Shown here: positions 12,313-21,515 of the stretch, one piece after another
Numbering within the stretch: the first letter of the stretch is position 1
How the letters are laid out: each line of letters opens with the position of its first letter
From: Halomonas sp. 1513
GTDB lineage: Bacteria > Pseudomonadota > Gammaproteobacteria > Pseudomonadales > Halomonadaceae
Length of the DNA: 64,000 nucleotides
NCBI GenBank assembly: GCA_001971685.1
Contig: CP019326.1
Span: 1 to 64,000 of the forward strand
Direction: 5' to 3'
Program-made: the position numbers and the translations under genes
Notes under the pieces: model-generated
Database searches by the model: none
Seen by the model: the letters and a program-made list of their open reading frames with translations, nothing else
Told to the model about the DNA's origin: nothing

Positions 12313-13955
12313 AGCACCGGCGGCAGCTGCTCCTCCTCCTCGCTGAGGCCCTCCTGCTCTTCCTGGCGGGTCGGCGCCAGGCCGTCCCACAGCCTCAGCT
12401 GCAGCTCACGCTCTTCGCGCAGCTTGGTGTTGATCAGTTGCAACTGGTGGCGTTCGAGCAGCGTCTGCACCGGCGACAGCAGCGAGGCGCCGAGGCCGGC
12501 GCGATGCTGGTGAATCTCGAAGCCCATGGCTTCGAGGATGGTCGGGAAAACGTCGACCATCGATGACTCGCGCTCGATGCGCTGTGGCTCCAGGTCGTTG
12601 CCGAGCAGCATGAAGGTGTTGTCGCGGGGGCTGGCGATCAGCTCATCCCAGGCCGAAACGCGCATGGTCAGGTGGTCGCTGGCGATGACCACCAGGGTGT
12701 TGTCGAGCAGTTCCTCGGCAGCCAGATCGTCGAGCAGCTCGCGGGTCAGCCAGGCGTTGCACTCCACCGAGTAGAGGATGTCGACGCCGTCGAATTCACC
12801 CTGGCGGTCGAGGCAGCGCTGGGCCGGATGACCGTAGGGCGCGTGGCCGCCGATGGTCAGGGTGGTGAGGTTCCAGGGGGCGTCGCCTGCGGCCAGCTCG
12901 CGCACCTCCTCGATGACGAAATCGAACAGGGTATCGTCGTAGAGGCCCCAACTGTTGAGGTACTCCGGGTCCTCCATGCGCGGGGTCAGCTCTTCGCGAC
13001 CATAGACGGTGTCGTAGCCGTGGCCGTAGTAGAACAACCCTTTGCCGGCGAAGGTCTTGCTGGCGCCGCCCAGGTAGGTCTGCTGGTAGCCCTGCTCGCG
13101 GAGCAGGTCGCCGAGGCAGGTCACCCCGGGTACCACCTCGTCGAGGGGTTCGAACTGACGGTCATGAAGCAGGCCCGCGGGCATCAGCGGACTGCCGCAC
13201 TGGCTGGCGATCATGCCGGCCATGGTCCAGCCGGTGTTATCGAGCTGGCGCACGCCCTCGAAGACCTTGGCATCCTCGCCGATGGCGTCGAGGTCGGCGT
13301 AGGCGTCGCCGAAACGCTCGCGGTCGGCGTAGGTGCGCTCGATGCTCTCCAGATAGATCAGCAGCAGATTGGGCGGCGTCTCCGGTGCGCTATGGATCAC
13401 CGGCTCCACGTAGCGGCGGTCGAGCCAGGCACCGTCCTCGGCGACGATGGCGGCACTGCGCTGGGTGATGCCGTGGAGCAGTGGATTGCTGGCCAGCAGC
13501 AGCAGGGCCAGGATGCGTTCGAACAGCCGCCAACGGTGGTCGTGGCGCACCAGCCAGGTGAACGCCACGATGATCAGCACCGCACACAGCGTGGAGAGGA
13601 TGGCGGCCAACACGCGGCTGGCGCCACCGTGGTCGGTCATCCCCGCCTGGAGATGAAAGTAGATGGCGCCGAGGTCGACGATGCCGAAGCTGGCCGCCAG
13701 ATAGACATACAGCCACCACAGCAGCAGGGGGGCCAGCGACCAGGGAATTACCGCCTTGGGCGGCCGAGGGCGGCGTGGCGCCCCCCAGCGGAACAGATAG
13801 GCTGCGAGCAACCACGCCGCGGCGACCAGGAAGAATGGCCAGGGGCCGAAGGGCAGCAGCGAAGCGGTGGCGTAAGCCAGGCAGCCGCCCAGGAAAATCA
13901 GCGTCCACCAGCGGGGCTGGCGTAGCCTGGGGTTGCGAAGTACGGCGGGGGTCAT
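12309..13955 (-). CDS. OpgB/MdoB-like phosphoglycerol transferase, short form
   Basis: This 548-residue protein has about four to five N-terminal membrane segments (to about residue 165) and a periplasmic alkaline-phosphatase-fold domain of the LtaS/OpgB type. The segments YLESIERTY, GWTMAGMIASQCG (probable Thr nucleophile), YGREELTPRMEDPEYLNSWGLYDDT and ASDHL resemble E. coli OpgB, which moves phosphoglycerol onto osmoregulated periplasmic glucans. E. coli OpgB is about 760 residues; the long C-terminal part is missing here. An acidic tail replaces it. Because it sits in the LPS locus, the acceptor might be LPS rather than glucan; that is inference. It is convergent with waaF and overlaps it by four bases. 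Confidence 0.75.
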   Translation of the reverse strand: MTPAVLRNPRLRQPRWWTLIFLGGCLAYATASLLPFGPWPFFLVAAAWLLAAYLFRWGAPRRPRPPKAVIPWSLAPLLLWWLYVYLAASFGIVDLGAIYFHLQAGMTDHGGASRVLAAILSTLCAVLIIVAFTWLVRHDHRWRLFERILALLLLASNPLLHGITQRSAAIVAEDGAWLDRRYVEPVIHSAPETPPNLLLIYLESIERTYADRERFGDAYADLDAIGEDAKVFEGVRQLDNTGWTMAGMIASQCGSPLMPAGLLHDRQFEPLDEVVPGVTCLGDLLREQGYQQTYLGGASKTFAGKGLFYYGHGYDTVYGREELTPRMEDPEYLNSWGLYDDTLFDFVIEEVRELAAGDAPWNLTTLTIGGHAPYGHPAQRCLDRQGEFDGVDILYSVECNAWLTRELLDDLAAEELLDNTLVVIASDHLTMRVSAWDELIASPRDNTFMLLGNDLEPQRIERESSMVDVFPTILEAMGFEIHQHRAGLGASLLSPVQTLLERHQLQLINTKLREERELQLRLWDGLAPTRQEEQEGLSEEEEQLPPVL

Positions 13956-14093
13956 GGCAAGCGCTCGGCAGTGTCTGAGTGCCTTCTAGCTTAGCAAGGC
14001 CGGGCCCCCGGTCATATGCTGCCGGCCGCCAGTTTGCCGGGTCCGGCGAGCGGCTCTACACTTGGCGGTTTGCCGACCCGTAAAGGATGCCCC

Positions 14094-14879
14094 ATGACGC
14101 TGGCCGCGGTACTGATCGTAAAGAACGAGGCCGACCACCTGGCCGCCTGCCTCGATACCCTGCGCTGGGCCGATGAGCTGGTGGTGCTGGATGCCGGCAG
14201 CCAGGATGCCACGCTCGAGATCGCCCGGCGCTACGCCGACAAGAATGCCGACAAGGTCGAGGTCAACGCCGACTGGCAGGGCTTCGGGGTCCAGCGTCAG
14301 CGCGCCGAGGCGCTGGTCGAGAGCGACTGGATCCTGATGATCGATGCCGACGAACGGGTTACCCCCGCGCTGCGGGCCAGCATCGAGACGGCGGTGGCCG
14401 GGACGCCAGCCATCTATCGTCTGGCGCGCCTGTCCTGGTGCTTCGGCGCCTATATCCGCCATGCCGGCTGGTATCCCGACCGCGTCGCGCGGCTCTATCC
14501 GCGTGGCCGCGCGAGCTATGACGGTGCCCTGGTGCATGAGAAGCTCACCAATCCCGAGGGGCTGGCGGTGCGCGACCTCGACGGCGACCTGCTGCACTTC
14601 ACCTACCGCGACCTGCGTCACTACCTGGAGAAGTCGGCCCATTACGCCCAGGCCTGGGCCGAGCAGCGCGCCGCGCGCGGCAAGCGCGGCAGCCTGGCCG
14701 CGGGTATCGGCCACGGCCTGGGCTGTTTCCTGCGCATGTATTTGCTCAAGGCGGGGTTCCTCGATGGCCGCGCCGGACTGCTGCTGGCGCTGCTGTCGGC
14801 GCACTCGACCTTCGCCAAGTACGCCGACCTGTGGGTCAGGACCCGGACCGCACCGCCAGACGATCCAGCAGCGCGCTGA
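14094..14879 (+). CDS. Family 2 glycosyltransferase, WaaE/KdtX type (LPS core)
   Basis: This 261-residue GT-A enzyme begins MTLAAVLIVKNEADHLAACL. It shows the nucleotide-sugar motifs ADELVVLDAGSQDAT and LMIDADERVTP, with DWQGFGVQRQRAEAL between them, which is characteristic of the WaaE/KdtX family of LPS core beta-1,4-glucosyltransferases. The ATG at 14094 is chosen because AAAGGA lies 6-12 bases upstream; the frame is open to 14016. The last 44 bases overlap the end of the convergent GT9 gene. The exact sugar and acceptor are not shown by sequence. Confidence 0.8.
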   Translation: MTLAAVLIVKNEADHLAACLDTLRWADELVVLDAGSQDATLEIARRYADKNADKVEVNADWQGFGVQRQRAEALVESDWILMIDADERVTPALRASIETAVAGTPAIYRLARLSWCFGAYIRHAGWYPDRVARLYPRGRASYDGALVHEKLTNPEGLAVRDLDGDLLHFTYRDLRHYLEKSAHYAQAWAEQRAARGKRGSLAAGIGHGLGCFLRMYLLKAGFLDGRAGLLLALLSAHSTFAKYADLWVRTRTAPPDDPAAR

Positions 14880-15909
14880 TACGCAGGGCGGCGTCGTTGA
14901 GGTCGATGCGCGACATGTCGCTCTCGCTGTCTTTGCCGGGCGGTGGGCTGAAGGCCAGGCGGCGTTCGGCGGCGTTGCAGGTCTGCCAGCGCAGCGGCGT
15001 CGATGAACGCTTGGCCGGATAGAACCCGGCGGTGGCCAGGTTCAGACAGCCGGCCACGTGGAGCGGGCCGGTGGAGCCGGCGATCAGCAGGTCGGCAGCG
15101 GCCAGGCCCTGGGCAAAGTCGCGCAGCGAATCGCGCGGCGGAACCAGCTGGGCGTCCAGGCCATGCTCACCCAGCGCGTTGCACAGCGTCTCGGCGGCCT
15201 GTTGCTCGCCGGGGCCGAAGGTCAGCAGCCAGTGCGGAGAGGCCTGGGCGTGACGTGCGATGGCGCTGGCCAGGTGGGCGTACTGCTCGAGGTCCAGGTT
15301 GACCGCTGAGCCACCGCTGCCCGGGTGCAGGAAGACCCAGGGGCGGGCGAAATCGAGGTCGAGGGTCTGCGCCAGGCGCCGCCGCTCGTCGTCGCGAGTC
15401 GCCGGCTCGAGCGGCCAGTAGGGCGGGGCCACCTGAGGCGGGGCGATGCCCAGTCGCGTCAGCAGGGCTTCGGCCAGCTCGAGGTTGTAGGCGTACTCGG
15501 GCTTGAGCGAGCGCGACCTGCGCTGGGTCAGGCGATGATTGTAGAATAGCTGCGCCCACTTGGTGGCCGGCGCCAGCCGCAGGGGAATGCCGGCGCGAAA
15601 GCCCAGCCAGGCGATACGCGGCGTCGAGAAGAGCGTCAGCAGCGCGTCGAAGCGCGCCGCGCGCAGCTGTTCGAGCAGCTCGCGCTGGGCCTGGCGCGGG
15701 GCGTCATCACCGGGGTCGAGGAGCACCGCGTCGATCCACGGGCAGGCCTCGGCCAGGGGGGCGGTATAGGCCGGCACCAGGGCGGTGACATGCAGCGCGG
15801 CGTCGGCCTGCTTGAGGCAGGCCAGCGCCGGCCAAGCGAGCATGAAGTCGCCGAGTTTATCGTTACGCACCACCAGAACGCGCCGCGGCGCTGCCTGGGG
15901 CGCGGTCAT
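14836..15909 (-). CDS. Family 9 glycosyltransferase, heptosyltransferase-like
   Basis: The 357-residue protein is a GT-B enzyme of the WaaF/WaaQ family. It begins MTAPQAAPRRVLVVRNDKLGDFMLAWPA, has FLHPGSGGSAVNLDLEQYA in the C-terminal half and the late motif AGSTGPLHVAGCL. It probably adds a heptose or related residue to the core, possibly in a WaaQ-like role. The ATG at 15909 was preferred to an upstream extension to 16029 because the family motif starts close after it. Its 3' end overlaps the WaaE-type gene by 44 bases. Its start is only 12 bases from the next, divergent gene. Confidence 0.75.
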   Translation of the reverse strand: MTAPQAAPRRVLVVRNDKLGDFMLAWPALACLKQADAALHVTALVPAYTAPLAEACPWIDAVLLDPGDDAPRQAQRELLEQLRAARFDALLTLFSTPRIAWLGFRAGIPLRLAPATKWAQLFYNHRLTQRRSRSLKPEYAYNLELAEALLTRLGIAPPQVAPPYWPLEPATRDDERRRLAQTLDLDFARPWVFLHPGSGGSAVNLDLEQYAHLASAIARHAQASPHWLLTFGPGEQQAAETLCNALGEHGLDAQLVPPRDSLRDFAQGLAAADLLIAGSTGPLHVAGCLNLATAGFYPAKRSSTPLRWQTCNAAERRLAFSPPPGKDSESDMSRIDLNDAALRISALLDRLAVRSGS

Positions 15910-15921
15910 GGGAGAGTCGTC

Positions 15922-17037
15922 TTGTCGCACAAGGTCATGCACATCTGCCTCTCGAGCGGCTGGGGTGGTCTGGAAATGTATCCCTCGCGGATTATACCCG
16001 AGCTGCAGCGCCAGGGCTGGGAGGTCCACGGCCTGGCGCTGGCCGACTCACGGGTCGCCGAGAGCTTCGCGGCGGCGGGCGTGACGCCGCTGACGGTGGC
16101 GTCACGCGGTGGCGCACTGCTGGCCGTGGCGCGCATCCTGGGCTATCTGCAGCGCCATCGTATCCAGGTGCTGCACTGCCACAAGTCCTCCGATCTGCGC
16201 CTGGTCGCCCTGCTCAAGACGCTGCGGCCCAGCCTGCGGCTGTTCTTCACCGAGCACATGGGCGTGACCCGACCCAAGAAGGGACTCTACCATCGCTGGG
16301 CCTACGGTAAACTTAGCCGGCTATTCTCGATCAGCGAGGCCACCCGGGCGCGCAACCTCAAGGCCTTCGCGCTGCCGCCCGAGCGCATTCAGCGGCTCTA
16401 CCTGGGCATCGATCCGACGCCCTATGCCGCCCACGGCGACATCGACGCGCTGCGTAGCGAGCTCGGCGCACCGCCCGGGGCACTGCTAATCGGCCTGCCC
16501 GGGCGGCTGACGCCGGGCAAGGGCCAGGATATCTGGCTGCAGGCGCTGGCGCGACTCGCCGTACGCGCACCGGCCCTGCAATGGCACGCCGTGATGATCG
16601 GCGGCTTGCATGCCAGCGAAGGCAGCGACGAGTCCTATGTCGCCGAGCTCGAGGCCAAGGTGGCGGCGCTGGGGCTCGCTGAGCGGATCACTTTCGCCGG
16701 CTTTCGCGGCGACCTGCCGCGCTTGCTGAGGGCGCTGGATATCGTCTGCATTCCCTCCACCAACGAGGCCTTCGGGCTGACGGTGATCGAAGCGATGGCC
16801 GCCGGCCGTCCGGTGATCGGCGCCGACAGCGGCGCGATTCCCGAGCTGCTCGACGGCGCGGTCGGACGCCTGGCCGCCCCCGACGACCCCGACGCCTGGG
16901 CGCAGCAGTTGCAGGCCCTGGCCGACGACCCCGCGCTGCGCCAGCGGCTGGGCTTGGCGGCGGAGGAGCGGGTACGCCGGGACTTCTCGTTGAGCGCCCA
17001 TGTTGCGGCGCTATGTAACGCCTATGCGCGGGAATAG
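15922..17037 (+). CDS. Family 4 glycosyltransferase (LPS core)
   Basis: This GT-B enzyme has the N-terminal glycine-rich motif SSGWGGLEMYPSRIIPEL. The C-terminal donor-binding region is STNEAFGLTVIEAMAAGRPVIGADSGAIPEL, with the E(x7)E motif, read here in parts. TTG at 15922 is preferred because GGAGAG lies five bases before it, giving 371 residues. ATG at 15937 (MHICLSSGWGG) is the alternative and matches family N-termini well. It converges with kdkA, overlapping 16 bases. Its donor sugar is unknown; a WaaG-like glucosyltransferase role is a guess from position. Confidence 0.75.
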   Translation: MSHKVMHICLSSGWGGLEMYPSRIIPELQRQGWEVHGLALADSRVAESFAAAGVTPLTVASRGGALLAVARILGYLQRHRIQVLHCHKSSDLRLVALLKTLRPSLRLFFTEHMGVTRPKKGLYHRWAYGKLSRLFSISEATRARNLKAFALPPERIQRLYLGIDPTPYAAHGDIDALRSELGAPPGALLIGLPGRLTPGKGQDIWLQALARLAVRAPALQWHAVMIGGLHASEGSDESYVAELEAKVAALGLAERITFAGFRGDLPRLLRALDIVCIPSTNEAFGLTVIEAMAAGRPVIGADSGAIPELLDGAVGRLAAPDDPDAWAQQLQALADDPALRQRLGLAAEERVRRDFSLSAHVAALCNAYARE

Positions 17038-17726
17038 CCGCGGCGAATGGTCTCCATGGCACCCGGCGGGGCGTCGAACTTGGCCAGCGAGCGCGCCAGG
17101 CGGTCGAGGTTGGCGGCCTGCCAGGCGCCGGGCGGACGCAGCCGGCAGCGGTCGAGATCGATCAGCCATACCCGATCTGTCGCGTCGACCAGCAGGTTGC
17201 GGGCGTTGAGGTCGACGTGGTCGAGGCCGGCGGCATGGAAGCGTGCAATGCTGGCGCCGACCCGCTCCAGCAGAGTGGCGTCGGCGTCAGCCAGCCGCTC
17301 GGCCAGCGCCCGTGTGCCCGCCAGCCGCACGGTGATCAGCGCTGCCCGGTAGCTCAGGCCGTGCCGCCAGACGCAGGCCGCCACCGGCGGCGGCACCGGC
17401 AGGCCGCGGGCGTGGAGCTCGGCGGTGAGGCGCAGCTCGCGGAAGGCGCGGGTTCGTTCCAGGCCGGTCCACAGGTAACGATCACGGATGACGCGGCCGA
17501 TCAGGCCGCCACGGCGATAGTGACGCAGCACCCACTGCTGTGAACCGGCCTGCACGAACAGGCTGGTGCCGCGTCCGGGTGCCTCGCCGACCACGCCGCC
17601 GTGCTGGCGCCAATAGGCGGGGGAGAACAGTGCGGGGTCGATTTGTGAGGCAGGCAAGGCGTCACATACACTGTGCGCATCATATAGAATGAACGTTTTC
17701 GCCGCCTGGAACCTTGCCAACTGCAT
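17022..17726 (-). CDS. kdkA: 3-deoxy-D-manno-octulosonic acid (Kdo) kinase
   Basis: KdkA phosphorylates O-4 of the single Kdo on lipid A, as in Haemophilus. The 234-residue protein has GEAPGRGTSLF near residue 50, LRHYRRGGLIGRVIRDRY near 70 and the kinase catalytic loop HVDLNARNLL followed by LIDLDRCR, all as in the family. The ATG at 17726 is supported by AGAGGA six bases upstream on the minus strand. The start codon overlaps the start codon of divergent opsX (CATG at 17724-17727). The pairing with opsX matches the functional link known in Haemophilus. Confidence 0.9.
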   Translation of the reverse strand: MQLARFQAAKTFILYDAHSVCDALPASQIDPALFSPAYWRQHGGVVGEAPGRGTSLFVQAGSQQWVLRHYRRGGLIGRVIRDRYLWTGLERTRAFRELRLTAELHARGLPVPPPVAACVWRHGLSYRAALITVRLAGTRALAERLADADATLLERVGASIARFHAAGLDHVDLNARNLLVDATDRVWLIDLDRCRLRPPGAWQAANLDRLARSLAKFDAPPGAMETIRRGYSRA

Positions 17727-18801
17727 GAAGCGTCCTCTACCCGCCCAGCCCCGCCATATCGGCATCCTGCGCCTGTCGGCGCTGGGCGATGTGTGTAATC
17801 TGGTACCCACCGTGCGTGCCTTGCAGCGCCAGTGGCCCGAGGCGCGCATCACCTGGATCATCGGCAAGGGCGAGCACAGTCTACTGGCGGGCCTGTCCGG
17901 GGTCGAGTTCGTGGTCTACGACAAGGCCTCCGGCCTGGCCGGCATGCGCGTGCTGTGGCGCCAGCTCGCCGAGACGCGCTTCGATGTGCTGCTGCACATG
18001 CAGCAGGCGATCCGCGCCAGCCTGCTGGGGCTGGGGCTCAAGACCGACGTGCGGGTGGGCTACGACAGGGCGCGCGCCAAGGACGCCCAGCACTGGTTCA
18101 CCCACCGCCAGCTGCCGCCGCACCCGCGCGCCCACGTGGTCGATTCGTTCATGGACTTCGCGCGCCTGCTCGGCGTCGAGGATACTCGCCTCGAGTGGCG
18201 GCTCAGCGTGCCGGACGCCGCTTGCGACGAAGCCCGACGGTTGAGCGCCGGGCGTCGCTACCTGGTGGTCAGCCCGTGCAGCAGCGTGAGGGTGCGCAAC
18301 TTCCGTAACTGGTCGGCGGAGGGCTTTGCCGCGGTGATCGAGCACGCCTGGCAGCAGTACGGCCTGGTCACCCTGCTCACCGGCAGCGGCACCCCCAAGG
18401 AGCGCGAGATGTGCGAGCGCATCGCCGCCCAGGTACCGGACCGCGAAGCGCTGGTCGACGCTGTCGGCCAACTATCGCTGAAGGGGCTGCTGGCGCTGAT
18501 CGACGAGGCCCAGGCGGTAATCGCCCCGGACTCCGGCCCGGTGCACATGGCCAATGCCTTGGATACGCCGGTGATCGGCCTCTACGCCACTTCCAACCTG
18601 CAGCGTACCGGGCCCTATCACTGGCGCCACCTGGCGGTGGACCGCTACCCCCAGGCGGTGGCGCATTTTCTGCACAAGGACGTCGAGGCGCTGGGCTGGG
18701 GCGAGCGGGTGCGCCACCCCGACGCCATGTCGCTGATCGCCGCCGACGACGTCATCGACCGTTTGGATACCCTGCTCTCGGAGCCCCGTGATGAAACTTG
18801 A
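17725..18801 (+). CDS. opsX: LPS heptosyltransferase I, OpsX type
   Basis: This GT9 enzyme of 358 residues should add the first heptose to Kdo-4-phosphate lipid A. It begins [20 protein letters not shown] followed by [14 protein letters not shown]. The stretch [16 protein letters not shown] and the C-terminal [21 protein letters not shown] agree with the OpsX group rather than enteric WaaC. The start at 17725 gives a family-like N-terminus; ATG 17689 is an alternative. Ribosome-site sequence is weak for both. It is divergent from kdkA with overlapping start codons and overlaps hldE by 11 bases downstream. Confidence 0.8.
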   Translation: MKRPLPAQPRHIGILRLSALGDVCNLVPTVRALQRQWPEARITWIIGKGEHSLLAGLSGVEFVVYDKASGLAGMRVLWRQLAETRFDVLLHMQQAIRASLLGLGLKTDVRVGYDRARAKDAQHWFTHRQLPPHPRAHVVDSFMDFARLLGVEDTRLEWRLSVPDAACDEARRLSAGRRYLVVSPCSSVRVRNFRNWSAEGFAAVIEHAWQQYGLVTLLTGSGTPKEREMCERIAAQVPDREALVDAVGQLSLKGLLALIDEAQAVIAPDSGPVHMANALDTPVIGLYATSNLQRTGPYHWRHLAVDRYPQAVAHFLHKDVEALGWGERVRHPDAMSLIAADDVIDRLDTLLSEPRDET

Positions 18802-20221
18802 CCTCACCGCCCTGGAACATGCCCGCGTGCTGGTGGTCGGCGATGCCATGCTCGACCGCTACTGGCACGGCGGCACCTCGCGGATCTCCCCCGAGGCGCC
18901 GGTGCCGGTGGTGCGCGTCGAAGAGGCCGACGACCGCCCCGGCGGCGCCGCCAACGTGGCGCTCAATATCGCCTCGTTGGGTGGCCATGCCGGCCTCGCC
19001 GGCCTGGTCGGCGACGACGCCAACGCCGACCTGCTCACTGCCCGCCTCGAGGATGCCGGAGTGAGCACTCACTTCCAGCGCAGCAGCGAGATTCCCACCA
19101 TCACCAAGCTGCGCGTGATGAGCCGCAACCAGCAGCTGATTCGTCTCGACTTCGAGCAGGGGCTCGGCGAGGTGGATACCTCGGCGCTGCTGGCCCAGGT
19201 CGAGGCGGCGCTGGACGGCGTCGACCTGGTGATCCTCTCCGACTACGGCAAGGGCACGCTCAATCGCATCGAGGAACTGATCGCGCTGGTGCGCGGTGCC
19301 GGCAAGCGCGTACTGGTCGACCCCAAGGGCAGCGACTTCCGCCGCTACCGCGGGGCCAGCGTGATCACCCCCAACCTCACCGAGTTCGAGACGGTGGTTG
19401 GCGCCTGCCGCAGCGATGAAGAGCTGGCGGCCAAGGGGGAAGCGCTGCGCGCCGAGCTCGAGCTGGAGGCGCTGTTGATCACCCGCAGCGAAAAGGGCAT
19501 GACGCTGATTCGTGGCGATCACGCGCCGCTGCACCTGCCGACCCGCGCCCGCGAGGTGTTCGACGTCACCGGCGCCGGCGATACCGTGATCGGCGTGCTC
19601 GGCCTGGCGCTGGCCGCCGACCACGGCTTCGCCGAGGCCATGACCCTGGCCAACCTGGCCGCCGGCCTGGTGGTGGCCAAGCCGGGTACCGCGACACTGT
19701 CGATCGCCGAGCTCTACACCGCCGTGCATGGCGACAAGCTCGCCGAGTTCGGGGTGATCGACGAGGCGCCGCTGATCGAGGCGGTGCGCGCCGCCCAGGC
19801 CCGCGGCGAGCGGGTAGTGATGACCAACGGCTGCTTCGACATCCTCCACGCCGGCCACGTTGCCTACCTGGAGCACGCCCGTCAGCTCGGCGACCGCCTG
19901 ATCGTGGCGGTCAACGACGACGCCTCCATCGGACGCCTCAAGGGCCCCAAGCGCCCCATCAACCCGCTGGCGCGGCGCATGCAGGTACTCTCCGGCCTCG
20001 GCGCCGTGGACTGGGTGGTGCCCTTCGGCGAGGACACCCCGCAGCGCCTGATCGAGGCGGTATTGCCGGATATCCTGGTCAAGGGCGGCGACTACCGGCC
20101 CGAGGATATCGCCGGCGGCCAGGCGGTGCGTGACGCCGGCGGCGAGGTGCGCGTGCTGGGCTTCGAGGATGGCGTCTCGACCACCGCCATGATCTCCACC
20201 ATCCTCGACCGCGAGCGCTGA
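18791..20221 (+). CDS. hldE: Bifunctional heptose 7-phosphate kinase / heptose 1-phosphate adenylyltransferase
   Basis: HldE performs the first and third steps of ADP-heptose synthesis around GmhB. The 476-residue fusion has a ribokinase-like N-terminal domain ([20 protein letters not shown] region; [14 protein letters not shown] near residue 260). The C-terminal nucleotidyltransferase has [19 protein letters not shown] near 345 and [14 protein letters not shown] 18791 directly follows an in-frame GTG. It overlaps opsX by 11 bases and shares one base with waaA, so opsX-hldE-waaA form a tightly coupled unit. Confidence 0.97.
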   Translation: MKLDLTALEHARVLVVGDAMLDRYWHGGTSRISPEAPVPVVRVEEADDRPGGAANVALNIASLGGHAGLAGLVGDDANADLLTARLEDAGVSTHFQRSSEIPTITKLRVMSRNQQLIRLDFEQGLGEVDTSALLAQVEAALDGVDLVILSDYGKGTLNRIEELIALVRGAGKRVLVDPKGSDFRRYRGASVITPNLTEFETVVGACRSDEELAAKGEALRAELELEALLITRSEKGMTLIRGDHAPLHLPTRAREVFDVTGAGDTVIGVLGLALAADHGFAEAMTLANLAAGLVVAKPGTATLSIAELYTAVHGDKLAEFGVIDEAPLIEAVRAAQARGERVVMTNGCFDILHAGHVAYLEHARQLGDRLIVAVNDDASIGRLKGPKRPINPLARRMQVLSGLGAVDWVVPFGEDTPQRLIEAVLPDILVKGGDYRPEDIAGGQAVRDAGGEVRVLGFEDGVSTTAMISTILDRER

Positions 20222-21507
20222 TGGCGGCGGGCAAGCCCTGGGCGCGGCGGCTCTATTCGCTGGCGCTGGCGCTGCTGACGCCGCTGGTGTGGCGTCGGGT
20301 GTGGCGCGAGCAGCGCCCCGCTCGGCCGCGCCGCGAGCGGCTGGGGCTGATTACGGCGCCGCCCGGCCCCGGCCTGTGGCTGCACTGCGCCTCGCTGGGC
20401 GAGGTGATTGCCGCCCGGCCGCTGATCGCGGCGCTGCTCGACGACTACCCCGGCCATCACCTCACGGTCACCACCATGACCGCCACCGGCGCCGAGCGCG
20501 TCGAGGCGCTGCGCCGTGAGGCGGGCCTGGCGGCGCGGCTTCACCACCGCTTCCTGCCCCTGGACTACCCCGGGGCGACGCGGCGCTTTCTGGCGCGGCT
20601 GGCGCCGCAGATGGCGATCATCTTCGAAACCGAGCTGTGGCCCAACCTGCTGGCCGCCTGCCGCCGGCGGGGCATACCGCTGGCGGTGGTCAACGGCCGG
20701 CTCTCGCCGCGCGCCTTTGCGCGCTACCGGCGAATCCGGCCGCTGATGCAGGACGCACTGTGCGGTGTCGACTGGCTGGCCGCCAAGTCGGAGGAGGATC
20801 TTGCCCGCTTCCGGGCGCTGGGCATGGCCGTCGACCGCAGCCAGGCGGTAGGCTCGCTGAAGTTCGATATCAGCGTGTCGCCGGAGCTGCGCAGCGCGGC
20901 ACAGGCGCTGCGTACCGAGTTCGGCAAGCGGCCGGTATGGATCGCCGGCTCCACCCACCCAGGAGAGGACGAGCAGCTGCTCGAGGCTCATGCGCTGCTG
21001 CGTCGCTCTCACCCCGACGCCCTGCTGATCCTGGTGCCCCGTCATCCGCAGCGCTTCGCGGCGGTGGCAGCGCTGTGCGCGGCGCAGGGCATGGCGGCGC
21101 CGCGCCGCTCGCGAGAACAGCTACCCACGCGCAACGATGCGGTTTACCTGGGCGATACCCTGGGTGAGCTTACGCTGCTCTACGGTGCGGCCGATCTGGC
21201 CTTCGTCGGCGGTAGCCTGGTACCGGTGGGCGGCCACAACCTGCTCGAGCCGGCGGCGATGGGCACTCCGGTGCTCAGCGGTGAGCAGCTGGCCAACTTT
21301 CAGGACGTTGCCGAAACGTTCGCTGCGGCCGGTGCCCTGGTAAGCGTCGCCGACGCCGACGCGCTGGCCAGGGCGCTGGCCGCCCTGTTCAACGACGACG
21401 CCGAGCGGCTGCGCCTGGGCGAGGCCGGTCGGCTAGTGGTGGCGGCCAACCGCGGCGCCCTGGCGCGCACCCGGGAAGGTCTGGCGCGACTGCTAATAAG
21501 TGAGTGA
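20221..21507 (+). CDS. waaA: Kdo transferase
   Basis: WaaA transfers Kdo from CMP-Kdo to lipid IVA at the inner membrane. The 428-residue protein has an N-terminal membrane anchor (about residues 9-22), the acceptor-side motif HCASLGEVIAARPLI near 55 and FETELWPNLLAACR near 135. In the C-terminal domain it has AGSTHPGEDEQLLEAH and FVGGSLVPVGGHNLLEPAAMG. Presence of kdkA suggests the enzyme is monofunctional here, as in Haemophilus; that is inference. Its stop lies eight bases from the convergent rpiA stop. Confidence 0.96.
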   Translation: MAAGKPWARRLYSLALALLTPLVWRRVWREQRPARPRRERLGLITAPPGPGLWLHCASLGEVIAARPLIAALLDDYPGHHLTVTTMTATGAERVEALRREAGLAARLHHRFLPLDYPGATRRFLARLAPQMAIIFETELWPNLLAACRRRGIPLAVVNGRLSPRAFARYRRIRPLMQDALCGVDWLAAKSEEDLARFRALGMAVDRSQAVGSLKFDISVSPELRSAAQALRTEFGKRPVWIAGSTHPGEDEQLLEAHALLRRSHPDALLILVPRHPQRFAAVAALCAAQGMAAPRRSREQLPTRNDAVYLGDTLGELTLLYGAADLAFVGGSLVPVGGHNLLEPAAMGTPVLSGEQLANFQDVAETFAAAGALVSVADADALARALAALFNDDAERLRLGEAGRLVVAANRGALARTREGLARLLISE

Positions 21508-21515
21508 GTGCTCGC

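Noticed and set aside
12672..13925. 417-residue plus-strand frame opposite the opgB-like gene
   Set aside because: Low-complexity Gly/Ala/Gln/Val composition and no ribosome site. The opposite strand carries a recognisable enzyme with membrane helices and catalytic motifs.
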